This document shows positions 1-7,906 of a DNA stretch of 14,088 bases, one piece after another. The stretch's first letter is position 1, and every line of letters begins with the position of its first letter. The notes under the pieces are model-generated. The model had not been told where the DNA came from and ran no database searches. It saw only the letters and a program-made list of their open reading frames with translations. The translations under genes and the position numbers were made by a program. Origin of the DNA: an uncultured Burkholderiaceae bacterium (GTDB lineage: Bacteria; Pseudomonadota; Gammaproteobacteria; Burkholderiales; Burkholderiaceae). The stretch covers positions 1 through 14,088 of the forward strand of contig CALMPB010000223.1 of the NCBI GenBank assembly GCA_937871985.1, in the 5' to 3' direction.

Positions 1-1366
1 CGCCGAAATCGGGATGCGGCACGCCGATGACCGCCGATTCGGCCACGCCGGGCATATCGTCGATGACCATCTCGATTTCCTTGGGATAAATATTGAAGCC
101 GCCCGAGATGATCAAATCCTTGCTGCGTCCGACGATGGAAAGATAATCGTCGGGGATGTTCTGCGTGGGCTTTCCGTCGTCGCCCAGGGCGGCGCCCAGT
201 CGGCCCACGTCGCCGGTCTTGAACCAGCCGTCCGGCGTGAACTCTTCGCGGGTTTTCTCGGGCATGCGCCAATAACCTGAAAATACGTTCGGCCCGCGCA
301 CCTGCACATTGCCGATCTCACCCGCCGGCAGCGGCTTGCCGGCGTCGTCGACCACGCGCACGGAAACGCCGGGAAGCGCCCTGCCCACGGTTCCCCCGAT
401 GCGTTCGCCGTCCTGCTTGTCGTAGGGATTGGAGGTAAGCATGACGGTTTCGCTCATGCCGTAGCGCTCCAGTATGGTGTGGCCGGTGCGATCCTGAAAG
501 CTGGAGAATGTCTCGGTAAGCAGCGGCGCCGATCCGGAAATGAAAAGCCGCATGCGCCCGCATAGATTGCGTGTAAACCTTTCGTCGCCCAGGAGCCGCA
601 CATAATACGTGGGCACGCCCATCATCATGGTGCTTTGCGGCAGGTAGTGCAGGGCCTGCTCCAGGTCGAACTTCGGCAGCCAGATGGTTTTCGCCCCCGC
701 CAGCAAGGCGCCGTGCGAAGCCACGAACAAGCCATGCACATGGAATATGGGCAGCATGTGCAGCAGTACGTCGTCGCTGCGCCAGCCCCAGTACTGCTTG
801 AGGGTCAAGGCGTTTGCGCCAAGATTGGCGTGCGACAGCATGGCGCCCTTGCTGCGGCCCGTCGTGCCCGAGGTATACAGGATGGCGGCCAGGTCGTCGC
901 CGCGGCTTTCGACTGTGGAAAAGCTCGACGGCTGGGATCGGGCGAGTTCGGACAGGCTGCCGCCGCCGTCGGCTTCCAGCGTATACACCTGGACGCAACC
1001 CGCCTTGCGGGCCAGGCTTTCCACCCAGGGCAGGTTCACGCCGGAGCACACCACCACCGCCGGCTCGGCGTCATTCAGGAAATACGCCACCTCCGCCTCG
1101 CGGTAGGCCGTGTTGAGCGGCAGGTAGATCAAGCCGGATCGCAACGCGGCCAAGTACAGCATCAGCGCTTCAGGCGATTTCTCGACCTGCACCGCAATGC
1201 GGGATCCCGCCTCCAGGTTCAGCCCCTTGAACAGATTGGCGTACCGCGCCGACTGCTGGTCGATATCGTTCCAGGTATAGCGGTTTTGCGGCGCCTCGAT
1301 GGCAATGGCCGAACGGTCGCCGGGAAAGCCCGACTCCAGCAAAGAATACAAATTGGCGTTACCCAC
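1..1366 (-). CDS. matB: Malonyl-CoA synthetase-like acyl-CoA ligase (MatB family), 3' end cut by window edge
   Basis: This is an AMP-forming acyl-CoA synthetase of the ANL superfamily, most like malonyl-CoA synthetases, which make malonyl-CoA from malonate, ATP and CoA in the cytoplasm. About 455 residues are present and the C-terminus is off the window. The ATP-binding P-loop YTSGTTGRSKGAM lies near residues 164-176, HVHGLF follows in the N-terminal domain, ERYGMSET is the adenine/acyl motif, and TGDVG (384-388) and GRSKDLIISGG (413-423) are core A7/A8 motifs. The stretch ALYLAALRSGLIYLPLNTAY and the early NANLYSLL are typical of MatB. The GTG start at 1366 is chosen because AGGAG lies 9 nt upstream and the next residues match MatB N-termini. 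The catalytic lysine of the C-terminal domain is outside the window. Residues 389-408 look longer than usual for the family. MatB assignment over a generic medium-chain ligase is by recalled similarity, with no matC or matA neighbour to support it. Confidence 0.85.
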   Translation of the reverse strand, partial: MGNANLYSLLESGFPGDRSAIAIEAPQNRYTWNDIDQQSARYANLFKGLNLEAGSRIAVQVEKSPEALMLYLAALRSGLIYLPLNTAYREAEVAYFLNDAEPAVVVCSGVNLPWVESLARKAGCVQVYTLEADGGGSLSELARSQPSSFSTVESRGDDLAAILYTSGTTGRSKGAMLSHANLGANALTLKQYWGWRSDDVLLHMLPIFHVHGLFVASHGALLAGAKTIWLPKFDLEQALHYLPQSTMMMGVPTYYVRLLGDERFTRNLCGRMRLFISGSAPLLTETFSSFQDRTGHTILERYGMSETVMLTSNPYDKQDGERIGGTVGRALPGVSVRVVDDAGKPLPAGEIGNVQVRGPNVFSGYWRMPEKTREEFTPDGWFKTGDVGRLGAALGDDGKPTQNIPDDYLSIVGRSKDLIISGGFNIYPKEIEMVIDDMPGVAESAVIGVPHPDFG

Positions 1367-1375
1367 TGCGCAAAG

Positions 1376-1380
1376 CTCCT
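1376..1380 (-). promoter_or_regulatory. Ribosome binding site deciding the GTG start of the matB-like gene
   Basis: On the minus strand AGGAG ends 9 nt before a GTG at 1364-1366. No in-frame ATG with a comparable site lies nearby, so this site fixes the start at a GTG codon. Confidence 0.7.
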
Positions 1381-1546
1381 GAAAATGCGAAGGCCCGCCC
1401 TTCCCGAAACCTCTCGGCGCGGACGGCCTGGCCTTCCCGACAATTGAAAATTCCCTCCGATAGGCGCCATTATCGGGCACACCGCCGTCCATGGACAGGA
1501 AATTTTGCTTGCGAACGATTTTCATCCTGGCGCGACGCCCGACGGC

Positions 1547-1574
1547 AAAACAAAAGCCCGGCACATGGCCGGGC
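1547..1574 (-). terminator. Rho-independent terminator of the small exported-protein gene
   Basis: Read on the minus strand, a perfect 7-bp GC stem (GCCCGGC / GCCGGGC, 1556-1562 with 1568-1574) closes a 5-nt loop and is followed directly by TTTTGTTTT (1547-1555). It lies about 50 nt past the stop of the small gene at 1623, as expected for its terminator. The T-tract is on the minus-strand side, so the element is directional. Confidence 0.85.
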
Positions 1575-1580
1575 ATATGA

Positions 1581-1603
1581 GGCGGCGCGGGATTCGCGCC
1601 GCC
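1581..1603 (-). repeat. Perfect 9-bp GC hairpin preceding the terminator
   Basis: GGCGGCGCG (1581-1589) pairs perfectly with CGCGCCGCC (1595-1603) across a 5-nt loop. It begins about 20 nt downstream of the small gene's stop codon and 6 nt before the terminator stem. It has no T-tract of its own. With the terminator it forms a double stem-loop that could slow polymerase or protect the 3' end of the short mRNA. That role is inferred. Confidence 0.75.
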
Positions 1604-1622
1604 ATCGGCAATGCTCCGAGGC

Positions 1623-1832
1623 TTATTGAGCCTTGGGTGCCGCGGGGGCTGCGGGCTTCTTGGCCGTTGCCTTGCTTGATTTCGCCTTGGAACTCTTGTG
1701 ATGATGCGCCGATTTCGTGTGCGAGGTTTTGGCATGCTGCGTACCCGCCGCAAAAGCGGACGGCGCCAGCGCTACGCCCAAAGACAGAATCGAAGAAGAT
1801 AGAGCAAGTGCGATACGCGTAGTTTTGGTCAT
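1623..1832 (-). CDS. Small exported Lys/His/Ala-rich basic protein, function unknown
   Basis: This 69-residue protein has a clear Sec signal peptide: a basic N-terminus (MTKTTR), a hydrophobic core around residues 7-24, and an Ala-X-Ala cleavage motif (AFA, 26-28). The mature part of about 41 residues has 9 Lys, 5 His (three in a row at 43-45) and many Ala, Ser and Pro. The whole protein has no Asp or Glu. It ends in a Pro/Ala/Lys tail. GGAG at 1841-1844 sits 8 nt before the ATG, and a good terminator follows, so it is a genuine monocistronic gene. The composition recalls acid-shock (Asr-like) proteins and histone-H1-like tails, but I recognise no domain. A periplasmic or surface role such as binding metal, anionic polymers or protons is only a guess. 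It lies between the biotin operon and matB with no obvious link to either. Confidence 0.8.
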   Translation of the reverse strand: MTKTTRIALALSSSILSLGVALAPSAFAAGTQHAKTSHTKSAHHHKSSKAKSSKATAKKPAAPAAPKAQ

Positions 1833-2104
1833 TTAAACGACTCCAATAACAGTTGCCCGGCGGCCTATGCCTCCTGGCGAGAGCCCTCCCAACGGCGAGA
1901 CTCTGAAGCTAAGAACCTGGAATTCGCGTTTGGTTCTGCGCACGTCATGGTGCGCGCAGGCTCATATGTAAAAATCCGAAACCTTACTCGGAATTGAAAA
2001 TGAGCCCGAATGCGGAATTCCCCGGAAATTCGCCGCCGTGCCGTTGCTCTGCGTAACAAAACTGAAAAAACGTTGAATGCATCAGGGCGGGCAAGCCGGC
2101 CGGC
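1833..2104. other. Spacer between bioD and the small exported-protein gene, no gene seen
   Basis: These 272 bases must carry the promoter of the small gene and the 3' end of the bio transcript. The middle (about 1960-2075) is much more AT-rich than the flanking genes. A short hairpin is present: GCGCAC (1938-1943) pairs with GTGCGC (1950-1955) around a 6-nt loop, which on the minus strand would fall in the leader of the small gene. GGAATTC-like words recur near 1918 and 2012. I found no convincing -35/-10 pair. A 12-base palindrome (AGCCGGCCGGCT) lies just after the bioD stop, but it has no loop and no adjacent T-run, so it is not called a terminator. Confidence 0.5.
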
Positions 2105-2815
2105 TCACGTGCGCGGCCAGCCGCTCAATTTCGAGTAATCCAGGAAACCGGCGGCCTCCTGCGCGCTTGGCTGTGCAAGCCGGGGCACAACCCCCAGCAG
2201 CGGCGCGTCCAGGCGCTCCCGCAGCGTATCGATGTTTTCAATCTGAAACGGCATGTCCGCATCGACGGTATTGACCACCCAGCCCGCCAGCTCCAGGCCA
2301 CGCGCCTCGATGGCCTGGGCGGTAAGCACGGCATGGCTGATGCAGCCCAGCCTGAGTCCGACCACGAGAACCACCGGCAAGGCCAGGCGGCTTGCCAGAT
2401 CCGACGTATCGAGCAGGGGCGTCAACGGCACACAGAACCCGCCCACCCCCTCGACCACGATGGCCTCGACCTGCGCGGCCATGGCGGCATAGCACTCTTG
2501 TATGTGTTCGATCCGCATGGCCACGCCTTCGCGCTGAGCGGCTATATGGGGCGCGATGGCATCCTGGAACAGATACGGCGAAACCAGCGACAGCGGCAGG
2601 TTCGTACTGCTGACGCTTACCAGGCTGTCGACATCCTCGTTGTGCCAGGCGCCATCCAGCCATTGCGCGCCCGCCGCCACCGGCTTCATGCCGGCCGCGC
2701 GCAGGCCGGCCCGCGCCAAGGCATGCACCAAGGCGCTGGCTACCAGCGTCTTGCCGATTTCGGTATCCGTCCCCGTCACGAAACATGAAAACTTCAACGG
2801 CCTGGTTTCAGGCAT
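2105..2815 (-). CDS. bioD: Dethiobiotin synthetase BioD
   Basis: BioD closes the ureido ring of dethiobiotin from 7,8-diaminopelargonate, CO2 and ATP, the penultimate step of biotin synthesis, in the cytoplasm. The 236-residue length is normal. Visible motifs are the P-loop GTDTEIGKT (15-23), the KPVAAG substrate loop (44-49), VEGVGGF (121-127) and VGLRLGCISHA (152-162), all diagnostic of BioD. The ATG at 2815 overlaps the last 8 nt of bioF, so translation is probably coupled. It is the last gene of the hydrolase-bioA-bioF-bioD cluster. bioB, which often follows in other betaproteobacteria, is not downstream: the next gene is an unrelated small exported protein. Confidence 0.96.
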   Translation of the reverse strand: MPETRPLKFSCFVTGTDTEIGKTLVASALVHALARAGLRAAGMKPVAAGAQWLDGAWHNEDVDSLVSVSSTNLPLSLVSPYLFQDAIAPHIAAQREGVAMRIEHIQECYAAMAAQVEAIVVEGVGGFCVPLTPLLDTSDLASRLALPVVLVVGLRLGCISHAVLTAQAIEARGLELAGWVVNTVDADMPFQIENIDTLRERLDAPLLGVVPRLAQPSAQEAAGFLDYSKLSGWPRT

Positions 2816-4010
2816 GATCTTCCTCCGCCTGGATGGCGTTCAAGGCGTCCAGCAACTGCCGCACATCATCCACGGTATGCGCGGCCGACAGCGTTACCCG
2901 CAGCCGCGCCGTGCCGCGCGGCACGGTGGGCGGCCTGATGGCGGGCACCCACAGGCCCTTGCGAAACAAGGCAGCGGCCATGTCCAGGGCCGCCTCGTTG
3001 CCGCCCACCACGATCGGCTGGATGCAGGTATCGGACATCAGCAGGTTCCAGTTCCCGCCGGCCAGGCCGGCCCTCATGGCATGGATCAACACCCTCACAT
3101 GAGCTCGCCGCTGCGCGCCCTCTTCGCCGACGATGATGTCCAGGCTGGTCAGCAAAGCATGGGCCAACGCCGGCGACGAGGCCGTCGTATAAATGTAGGA
3201 ACGGGCTTTCTGCACCATCCAGTCGACGACGCTGGCATGGGCGGCCACAAAGGCGCCGCTTACGCCAGCCGCCTTGCCCAACGTGCCCAAATACACCAGA
3301 TGGTCGGATCGCAGATCCAGATGTTCCAGCACGCCATGCCCCCTGCTCCCCAACACGCCGAAGCCATGGGCATCGTCCACGACCAGCCAGGCTCCGTATT
3401 TCTCGCACAATGCCAGCAATTGCCGCAATGGGGCCAGATCGCCGTCCATGCTGAACACGCTGTCGGTCACCACGACCTTGGTGGCCGACTTGCTCGCGCT
3501 CAGCAATTGTTCGAGCGCCGTGACATCGCCGTGGGCATAGACCTTGACCGCGGCGCGCGCAAGACGCATGCCGTCGATCAAGGATGCATGGTTCAATGCC
3601 TCGGAAAAGATTTCCGCCTGCGGATCCATGCAGGTCAGCGCCGTCATGAGGGCGAGGTTGGCCATATAGCCCGTGCTGAAATACAGCGCCTTGGCCGAGG
3701 GGACAAAGGGCTCGAGCATGTGCGCCAGCCGCTCTTCCAGAATGGCGTGGGCCTTGGAATGGCCGCTGATCAAATGCGAAGCGCCGCTTCCGGCCCCGTA
3801 GATCCCGGCGCCTTCGCGCAATGCCTGCACAACGCGCGCATCGGCCGCCAGGCCCAGGTAGTCGTTGCTGCAAAAAGCCAGCATCGGCTTCCCGTCGACC
3901 TCCACCCGTGGCGCGCAGGGCGTGTCGGCCACGCGCAAGGTGCGCCGCAAGCCTTGCTGCTCCAGCAGGCTCAATTCGTGCTGGATTCGTGTGAGCAGTT
4001 CCATGGTCAT
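2808..4010 (-). CDS. bioF: 8-amino-7-oxononanoate synthase BioF
   Basis: BioF is a PLP enzyme of the alpha-oxoamine synthase family. It condenses a pimeloyl thioester with L-alanine to give 8-amino-7-oxononanoate, CO2 and free carrier. The protein has 400 residues. Key motifs are FCSNDYLGLA (46-55), GAGSGASHLISGHS (72-85), FSTGYMANLA (111-120), DSVFSMDGD (183-191), VDDAHGFGVLG (211-221) and YLGTLGKAAG (240-249), with Lys246 as the Schiff-base lysine. The ATG at 4008-4010 overlaps the bioA TGA as ATGA, supporting this start; a second in-frame ATG at 4004 is possible. The family also contains 5-aminolevulinate synthase and glycine C-acetyltransferase, but position between bioA and bioD makes BioF the clear choice. 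A longer upstream reading frame inside bioA is only a shadow. Confidence 0.96.
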   Translation of the reverse strand: MTMELLTRIQHELSLLEQQGLRRTLRVADTPCAPRVEVDGKPMLAFCSNDYLGLAADARVVQALREGAGIYGAGSGASHLISGHSKAHAILEERLAHMLEPFVPSAKALYFSTGYMANLALMTALTCMDPQAEIFSEALNHASLIDGMRLARAAVKVYAHGDVTALEQLLSASKSATKVVVTDSVFSMDGDLAPLRQLLALCEKYGAWLVVDDAHGFGVLGSRGHGVLEHLDLRSDHLVYLGTLGKAAGVSGAFVAAHASVVDWMVQKARSYIYTTASSPALAHALLTSLDIIVGEEGAQRRAHVRVLIHAMRAGLAGGNWNLLMSDTCIQPIVVGGNEAALDMAAALFRKGLWVPAIRPPTVPRGTARLRVTLSAAHTVDDVRQLLDALNAIQAEEDHA

Positions 4011-5359
4011 GCGTCCGCCAGGACTTCGTCGAAAACCGCCAGGGCGCGGCTGGCGAGGTGATGAATTTCCTCGTCGCTTAGTGCGTAGGGCGGCATCAGA
4101 TATACCGTGTTGCCGATGGGGCGCAGCAGCAGCTCGCGCCGCAACGCGGCGGTAAAGTAGTTGCGTGAAAAACCCGCCCGCTGCCGCGGCGTCGAACACT
4201 GGGCATCGAAAGCCCAGATCATGCCGCGATTGCGGAAATGACGCACGCGGGGATGTTCCGCCAAAGGCTGCAAAGCCTTGGTCAGCGCAGTGGCGCGCCG
4301 GCGGTTGGCGTTGAGGACGTCGTCCTCGTCGAAGATATCCAGGGTGGCCAGCGCGGCGCGGCAAGCCAGCGGGTTGCCGGTATACGAATGCGAATGCAGG
4401 AACCCGCGCGTCACGTCCTGGTCGTAGAACGCCTGGAATACGCTGTCGCGCGTCATCACCAGCGACAAAGGCAGGTAGCCGCCGCTGATTCCCTTGGAAA
4501 GACACAGGAAATCCGGCCATATGCCGGCCTGCTCGCAGGCGAAGAACGTGCCGCTGCGTCCGCAACCCACCGCGATTTCATCGGCGATCATGTGCACATG
4601 GTGCGCGTCGCAAACACGCCGCAGCTCGGCCAGATAAAGCGGGTCGTGCATGGCCATGCCGGTTGCGCATTGAACCAGCGGCTCGACGATGACCGCCGCC
4701 ACCCGCCCTTCCCGCGCCTGCAGCAAGGCGTCCAGGCCCGCTATGGCGCGGCGAGCCACGTCGGCCGCGGACTCGCCCGGTTCCGCCAGGCGCGCGTCGG
4801 GCGACGGCGCCACATGCGCCTGATGCACCAAGGGGCTGTAGGCCTCCTTGAACAGGGCCACGTCGGTCACCGCCAGGGCGCCGATGGTTTCGCCATGATA
4901 GCTGCCCTGGATGCAGACGAATTCGCGCTTGTCCGCGCAGCCGCTGTTGCGCCAGAAGTGAAAGCTCATCTTCAGGGCGATTTCGACCGCCGACGCGCCA
5001 TCGGAGGCATAAAAGCAATGCCCCAGCACCTTGCCCGTCAGCGCGGACAAGCGTTCGGAAAGCCGCACGACAGGCTCGTGGGTAAACCCCGCCAGCATGG
5101 CGTGCTCGAGCCGGTCGAGCTGATCCTTGATGGCGTCGTTGATGCGGGGATTGGCATGGCCGAACAAATTGACCCACCAGGAGCTGATGCCGTCCAGGTA
5201 GCGATTGCCATCGTGATCGTAAAGCCAGGCGCCGCGCCCGTGGCTGACGGGCACCAAGGGCATGGTTTCGTGGTGCTGCATCTGGGTGCACGGGTGCCAG
5301 ACACTGCTCAGGCTGCGCGCCACCCAGCTTGATTCATGATTGACTGCCGAGGTGTTCAA
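4007..5359 (-). CDS. bioA: Adenosylmethionine-8-amino-7-oxononanoate aminotransferase BioA
   Basis: BioA is a class III PLP aminotransferase that converts 8-amino-7-oxononanoate to 7,8-diaminopelargonate with S-adenosylmethionine as amino donor. It has 450 residues. WHPCTQM (21-27) is the conserved N-terminal motif, SSWWVNLFGH (59-68) lines the substrate site, GSYHGETIGA (152-161) and IADEIAVGCGRSG (258-270) are PLP-binding, and LSKGISGGYLPL (287-298) carries the Schiff-base Lys289. The start is a TTG at 5359: GGTGGAG lies 5 nt upstream, and the first in-frame ATG would delete the conserved WHPC motif. The hydrolase stop lies only 13 nt upstream, so the bioA ribosome site sits immediately after it. 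The 3' end overlaps the bioF start by 4 nt. Confidence 0.95.
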   Translation of the reverse strand: MNTSAVNHESSWVARSLSSVWHPCTQMQHHETMPLVPVSHGRGAWLYDHDGNRYLDGISSWWVNLFGHANPRINDAIKDQLDRLEHAMLAGFTHEPVVRLSERLSALTGKVLGHCFYASDGASAVEIALKMSFHFWRNSGCADKREFVCIQGSYHGETIGALAVTDVALFKEAYSPLVHQAHVAPSPDARLAEPGESAADVARRAIAGLDALLQAREGRVAAVIVEPLVQCATGMAMHDPLYLAELRRVCDAHHVHMIADEIAVGCGRSGTFFACEQAGIWPDFLCLSKGISGGYLPLSLVMTRDSVFQAFYDQDVTRGFLHSHSYTGNPLACRAALATLDIFDEDDVLNANRRRATALTKALQPLAEHPRVRHFRNRGMIWAFDAQCSTPRQRAGFSRNYFTAALRRELLLRPIGNTVYLMPPYALSDEEIHHLASRALAVFDEVLADA

Positions 5360-5364
5360 GACTG

Positions 5365-5371
5365 CTCCACC
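5365..5371 (-). promoter_or_regulatory. Ribosome binding site for the TTG start of bioA
   Basis: GGTGGAG on the minus strand lies just after the hydrolase stop codon and 5 nt before the TTG at 5357-5359. It is the only good site ahead of the conserved BioA N-terminus, so it decides a rare TTG start, which may lower BioA translation relative to its neighbours. Confidence 0.65.
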
Positions 5372-5372
5372 G

Positions 5373-6236
5373 TCATTGGGCGTTGATGGCCTGGATCACC
5401 GCCTGGGCGTAGACGGAGGCCGGGTCGCCCAGAACCTCCAGCACCGTGAAGTGATCCGTGCCGGGCACGACATAATGCGCCTGCACCTGCTTCCAGCGCT
5501 GCGCCAGGGCGAACGACTGCAGGTGCAACTGGGTGGTTTCCAGTTCGCCGATGATCGTATAGACACGGGTCGCCCGCGGCCCCGTCCCGGTAATGGGGCT
5601 TAGCGCCTCGGCCCGCGCAAGATCCAGCGACAAGGCGTTATTCACATAAGAGGGCAGCAAGGGCGGCAAATCGAACAGGCCGCTGATGGGGAAAACATTG
5701 GCCAGGTCGGGGTAGCGCCCTCCGGCTTCGTCCTGGGCGATCATGGAGGCGACCAGATGGCCGCCGGCCGAGTGCCCCATCAGCGAGATACGGCCGGTAT
5801 CCACGGAAAGATGTTCGGCGTTCTGGCGCAGCCAGGCAATGGCCTGGCGCACTTCCGCGACCATGTCCTCGACCCGGGCCGCCGGCGCCAGCGAATAGTT
5901 GATGACGGCCACGCTGATGCCGGCCTGGACGTAAGGCGCGGCAATGAAACCCACGTCGTTCTTGTCCCCGCCCTGCCAATACCCGCCATGGACGAAAACC
6001 AGCAAAGGCGTATTGACGGCCGCCGCGCGATAGAAGTCCAGGTTCTGCAGCGGCTTGTCGCCGTACGGAATATCGACGGAAGGCGTCAGCCTTTGCAGGA
6101 CTTCGCGGCTGCTGCTGCGCCAGCGGCCCAGCGTCTCGGCAAAATCCGGAAACGCCTTCTGCAGGTTATAGTTCGCCTCGCTGAGATCGGACGGGCACTG
6201 CACCCGTCCTTGCACGACACCGCTGATACTCGACAT
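5373..6236 (-). CDS. Alpha/beta hydrolase (HGGYW type, arylformamidase/esterase-like) in the biotin operon
   Basis: This 287-residue cytoplasmic protein has an alpha/beta-hydrolase fold of the hormone-sensitive lipase / kynurenine formamidase type. The oxyanion motif HGGYW is at 83-87, the nucleophile elbow GHSAGG at 154-159 (Ser156), and the likely catalytic His is in DHF at 261-263 (His262). Glu231 or Glu233 in GELE is the probable acid. No signal peptide or membrane segment is seen. The ATG at 6236 has GGAG 8 nt upstream; the in-frame extension to 6311 lacks a comparable site. It is the first gene of a cluster, ending 13 nt before bioA. HGGYW recalls kynurenine formamidase, but no tryptophan-catabolism gene is near. 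Because bioA-bioF-bioD follow, a role in making the pimeloyl precursor (a BioH-like ester hydrolase) is conceivable. It does not look like classical BioH, so the substrate stays open. Confidence 0.85.
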   Translation of the reverse strand: MSSISGVVQGRVQCPSDLSEANYNLQKAFPDFAETLGRWRSSSREVLQRLTPSVDIPYGDKPLQNLDFYRAAAVNTPLLVFVHGGYWQGGDKNDVGFIAAPYVQAGISVAVINYSLAPAARVEDMVAEVRQAIAWLRQNAEHLSVDTGRISLMGHSAGGHLVASMIAQDEAGGRYPDLANVFPISGLFDLPPLLPSYVNNALSLDLARAEALSPITGTGPRATRVYTIIGELETTQLHLQSFALAQRWKQVQAHYVVPGTDHFTVLEVLGDPASVYAQAVIQAINAQ

Positions 6237-6316
6237 ACACCATTCTCCATTGATTTTTCGAACCGGCACGGGGCGGTCCGGCGCAACAGCAAAGCCCGGG
6301 CCGGCAACCACGTTCA

Positions 6317-6348
6317 GATATTATTGAGTCAAGCCTAACAATATAATC
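6317..6348. promoter_or_regulatory. Candidate operator/promoter region of the hydrolase-bioAFD operon
   Basis: An imperfect inverted repeat lies in an AT-rich island: GATATTATTG (6317-6326) and CAATATAATC (6339-6348) match as inverted copies at 8 of 10 positions, separated by 12 nt. It is about 80-110 nt upstream of the hydrolase ATG, between the end of the transporter operon and the start of the biotin operon, where a promoter is expected. It matches neither the BioR box (TTATMKATAA) nor a BirA operator as I remember them. A TTGACT hexamer lies in the spacer on the minus strand without a good -10 partner. The assignment is tentative. Confidence 0.4.
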
Positions 6349-6379
6349 CATAAGCGCAGGCCTATGCAGGTGCGGCGCG

Positions 6380-6406
6380 CCGCCAACTGGAGAAGGCGGT
6401 TGGCGG
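6380..6406 (-). repeat. Hairpin just after the liv operon, possible transcript end
   Basis: CCGCCAAC (6380-6387) pairs perfectly with GTTGGCGG (6399-6406) around an 11-nt loop, starting 18 nt past the stop of the last transporter gene. No T-run follows on the minus strand, so it is not a classical intrinsic terminator. It could act with Rho or protect the 3' end of the mRNA. Its left arm overlaps a 12-bp palindrome (6372-6383). Confidence 0.5.
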
Positions 6407-6424
6407 AGGACGGAGGGCTCGGTA

Positions 6425-7123
<699 letters not shown>

Positions 7124-7138
7124 GCCCGGCTCCTGTTC

Positions 7139-7902
<764 letters not shown>

Positions 7903-7906
<4 letters not shown>

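Noticed and set aside
318..1049. A 243-codon minus-strand open frame within the matB-like gene
   Set aside because: It lies in another frame of the same strand; the matB frame is continuous through the region and carries all ligase motifs.
1865..2059. A 64-codon minus-strand open frame in the spacer between bioD and the small gene
   Set aside because: It needs a TTG start, has no ribosome site, and its product is Arg-rich with no recognisable pattern, as expected from chance translation.
2092..2103. GC palindrome after bioD as a terminator
   Set aside because: The 12-base palindrome has no loop and the nearest T-run is about 25 nt away, so it does not form an intrinsic terminator.
2556..4061. 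A 501-codon plus-strand open frame opposite bioF and bioD
   Set aside because: It is the antisense shadow of two certain genes in GC-rich DNA; its product is low-complexity His/Gln/Gly-rich and matches no family.
4011..4565. Upstream in-frame extension of bioF into bioA
   Set aside because: It overlaps the C-terminal part of bioA and shows no BioF similarity; the ATGA overlap at 4007-4010 gives the natural start.
6317..6348. A BioR or BirA operator upstream of the biotin operon
   Set aside because: The arms do not fit TTATMKATAA, nor the TTGTAAACC-type BirA arms with their spacer, so only an unnamed candidate operator is reported.
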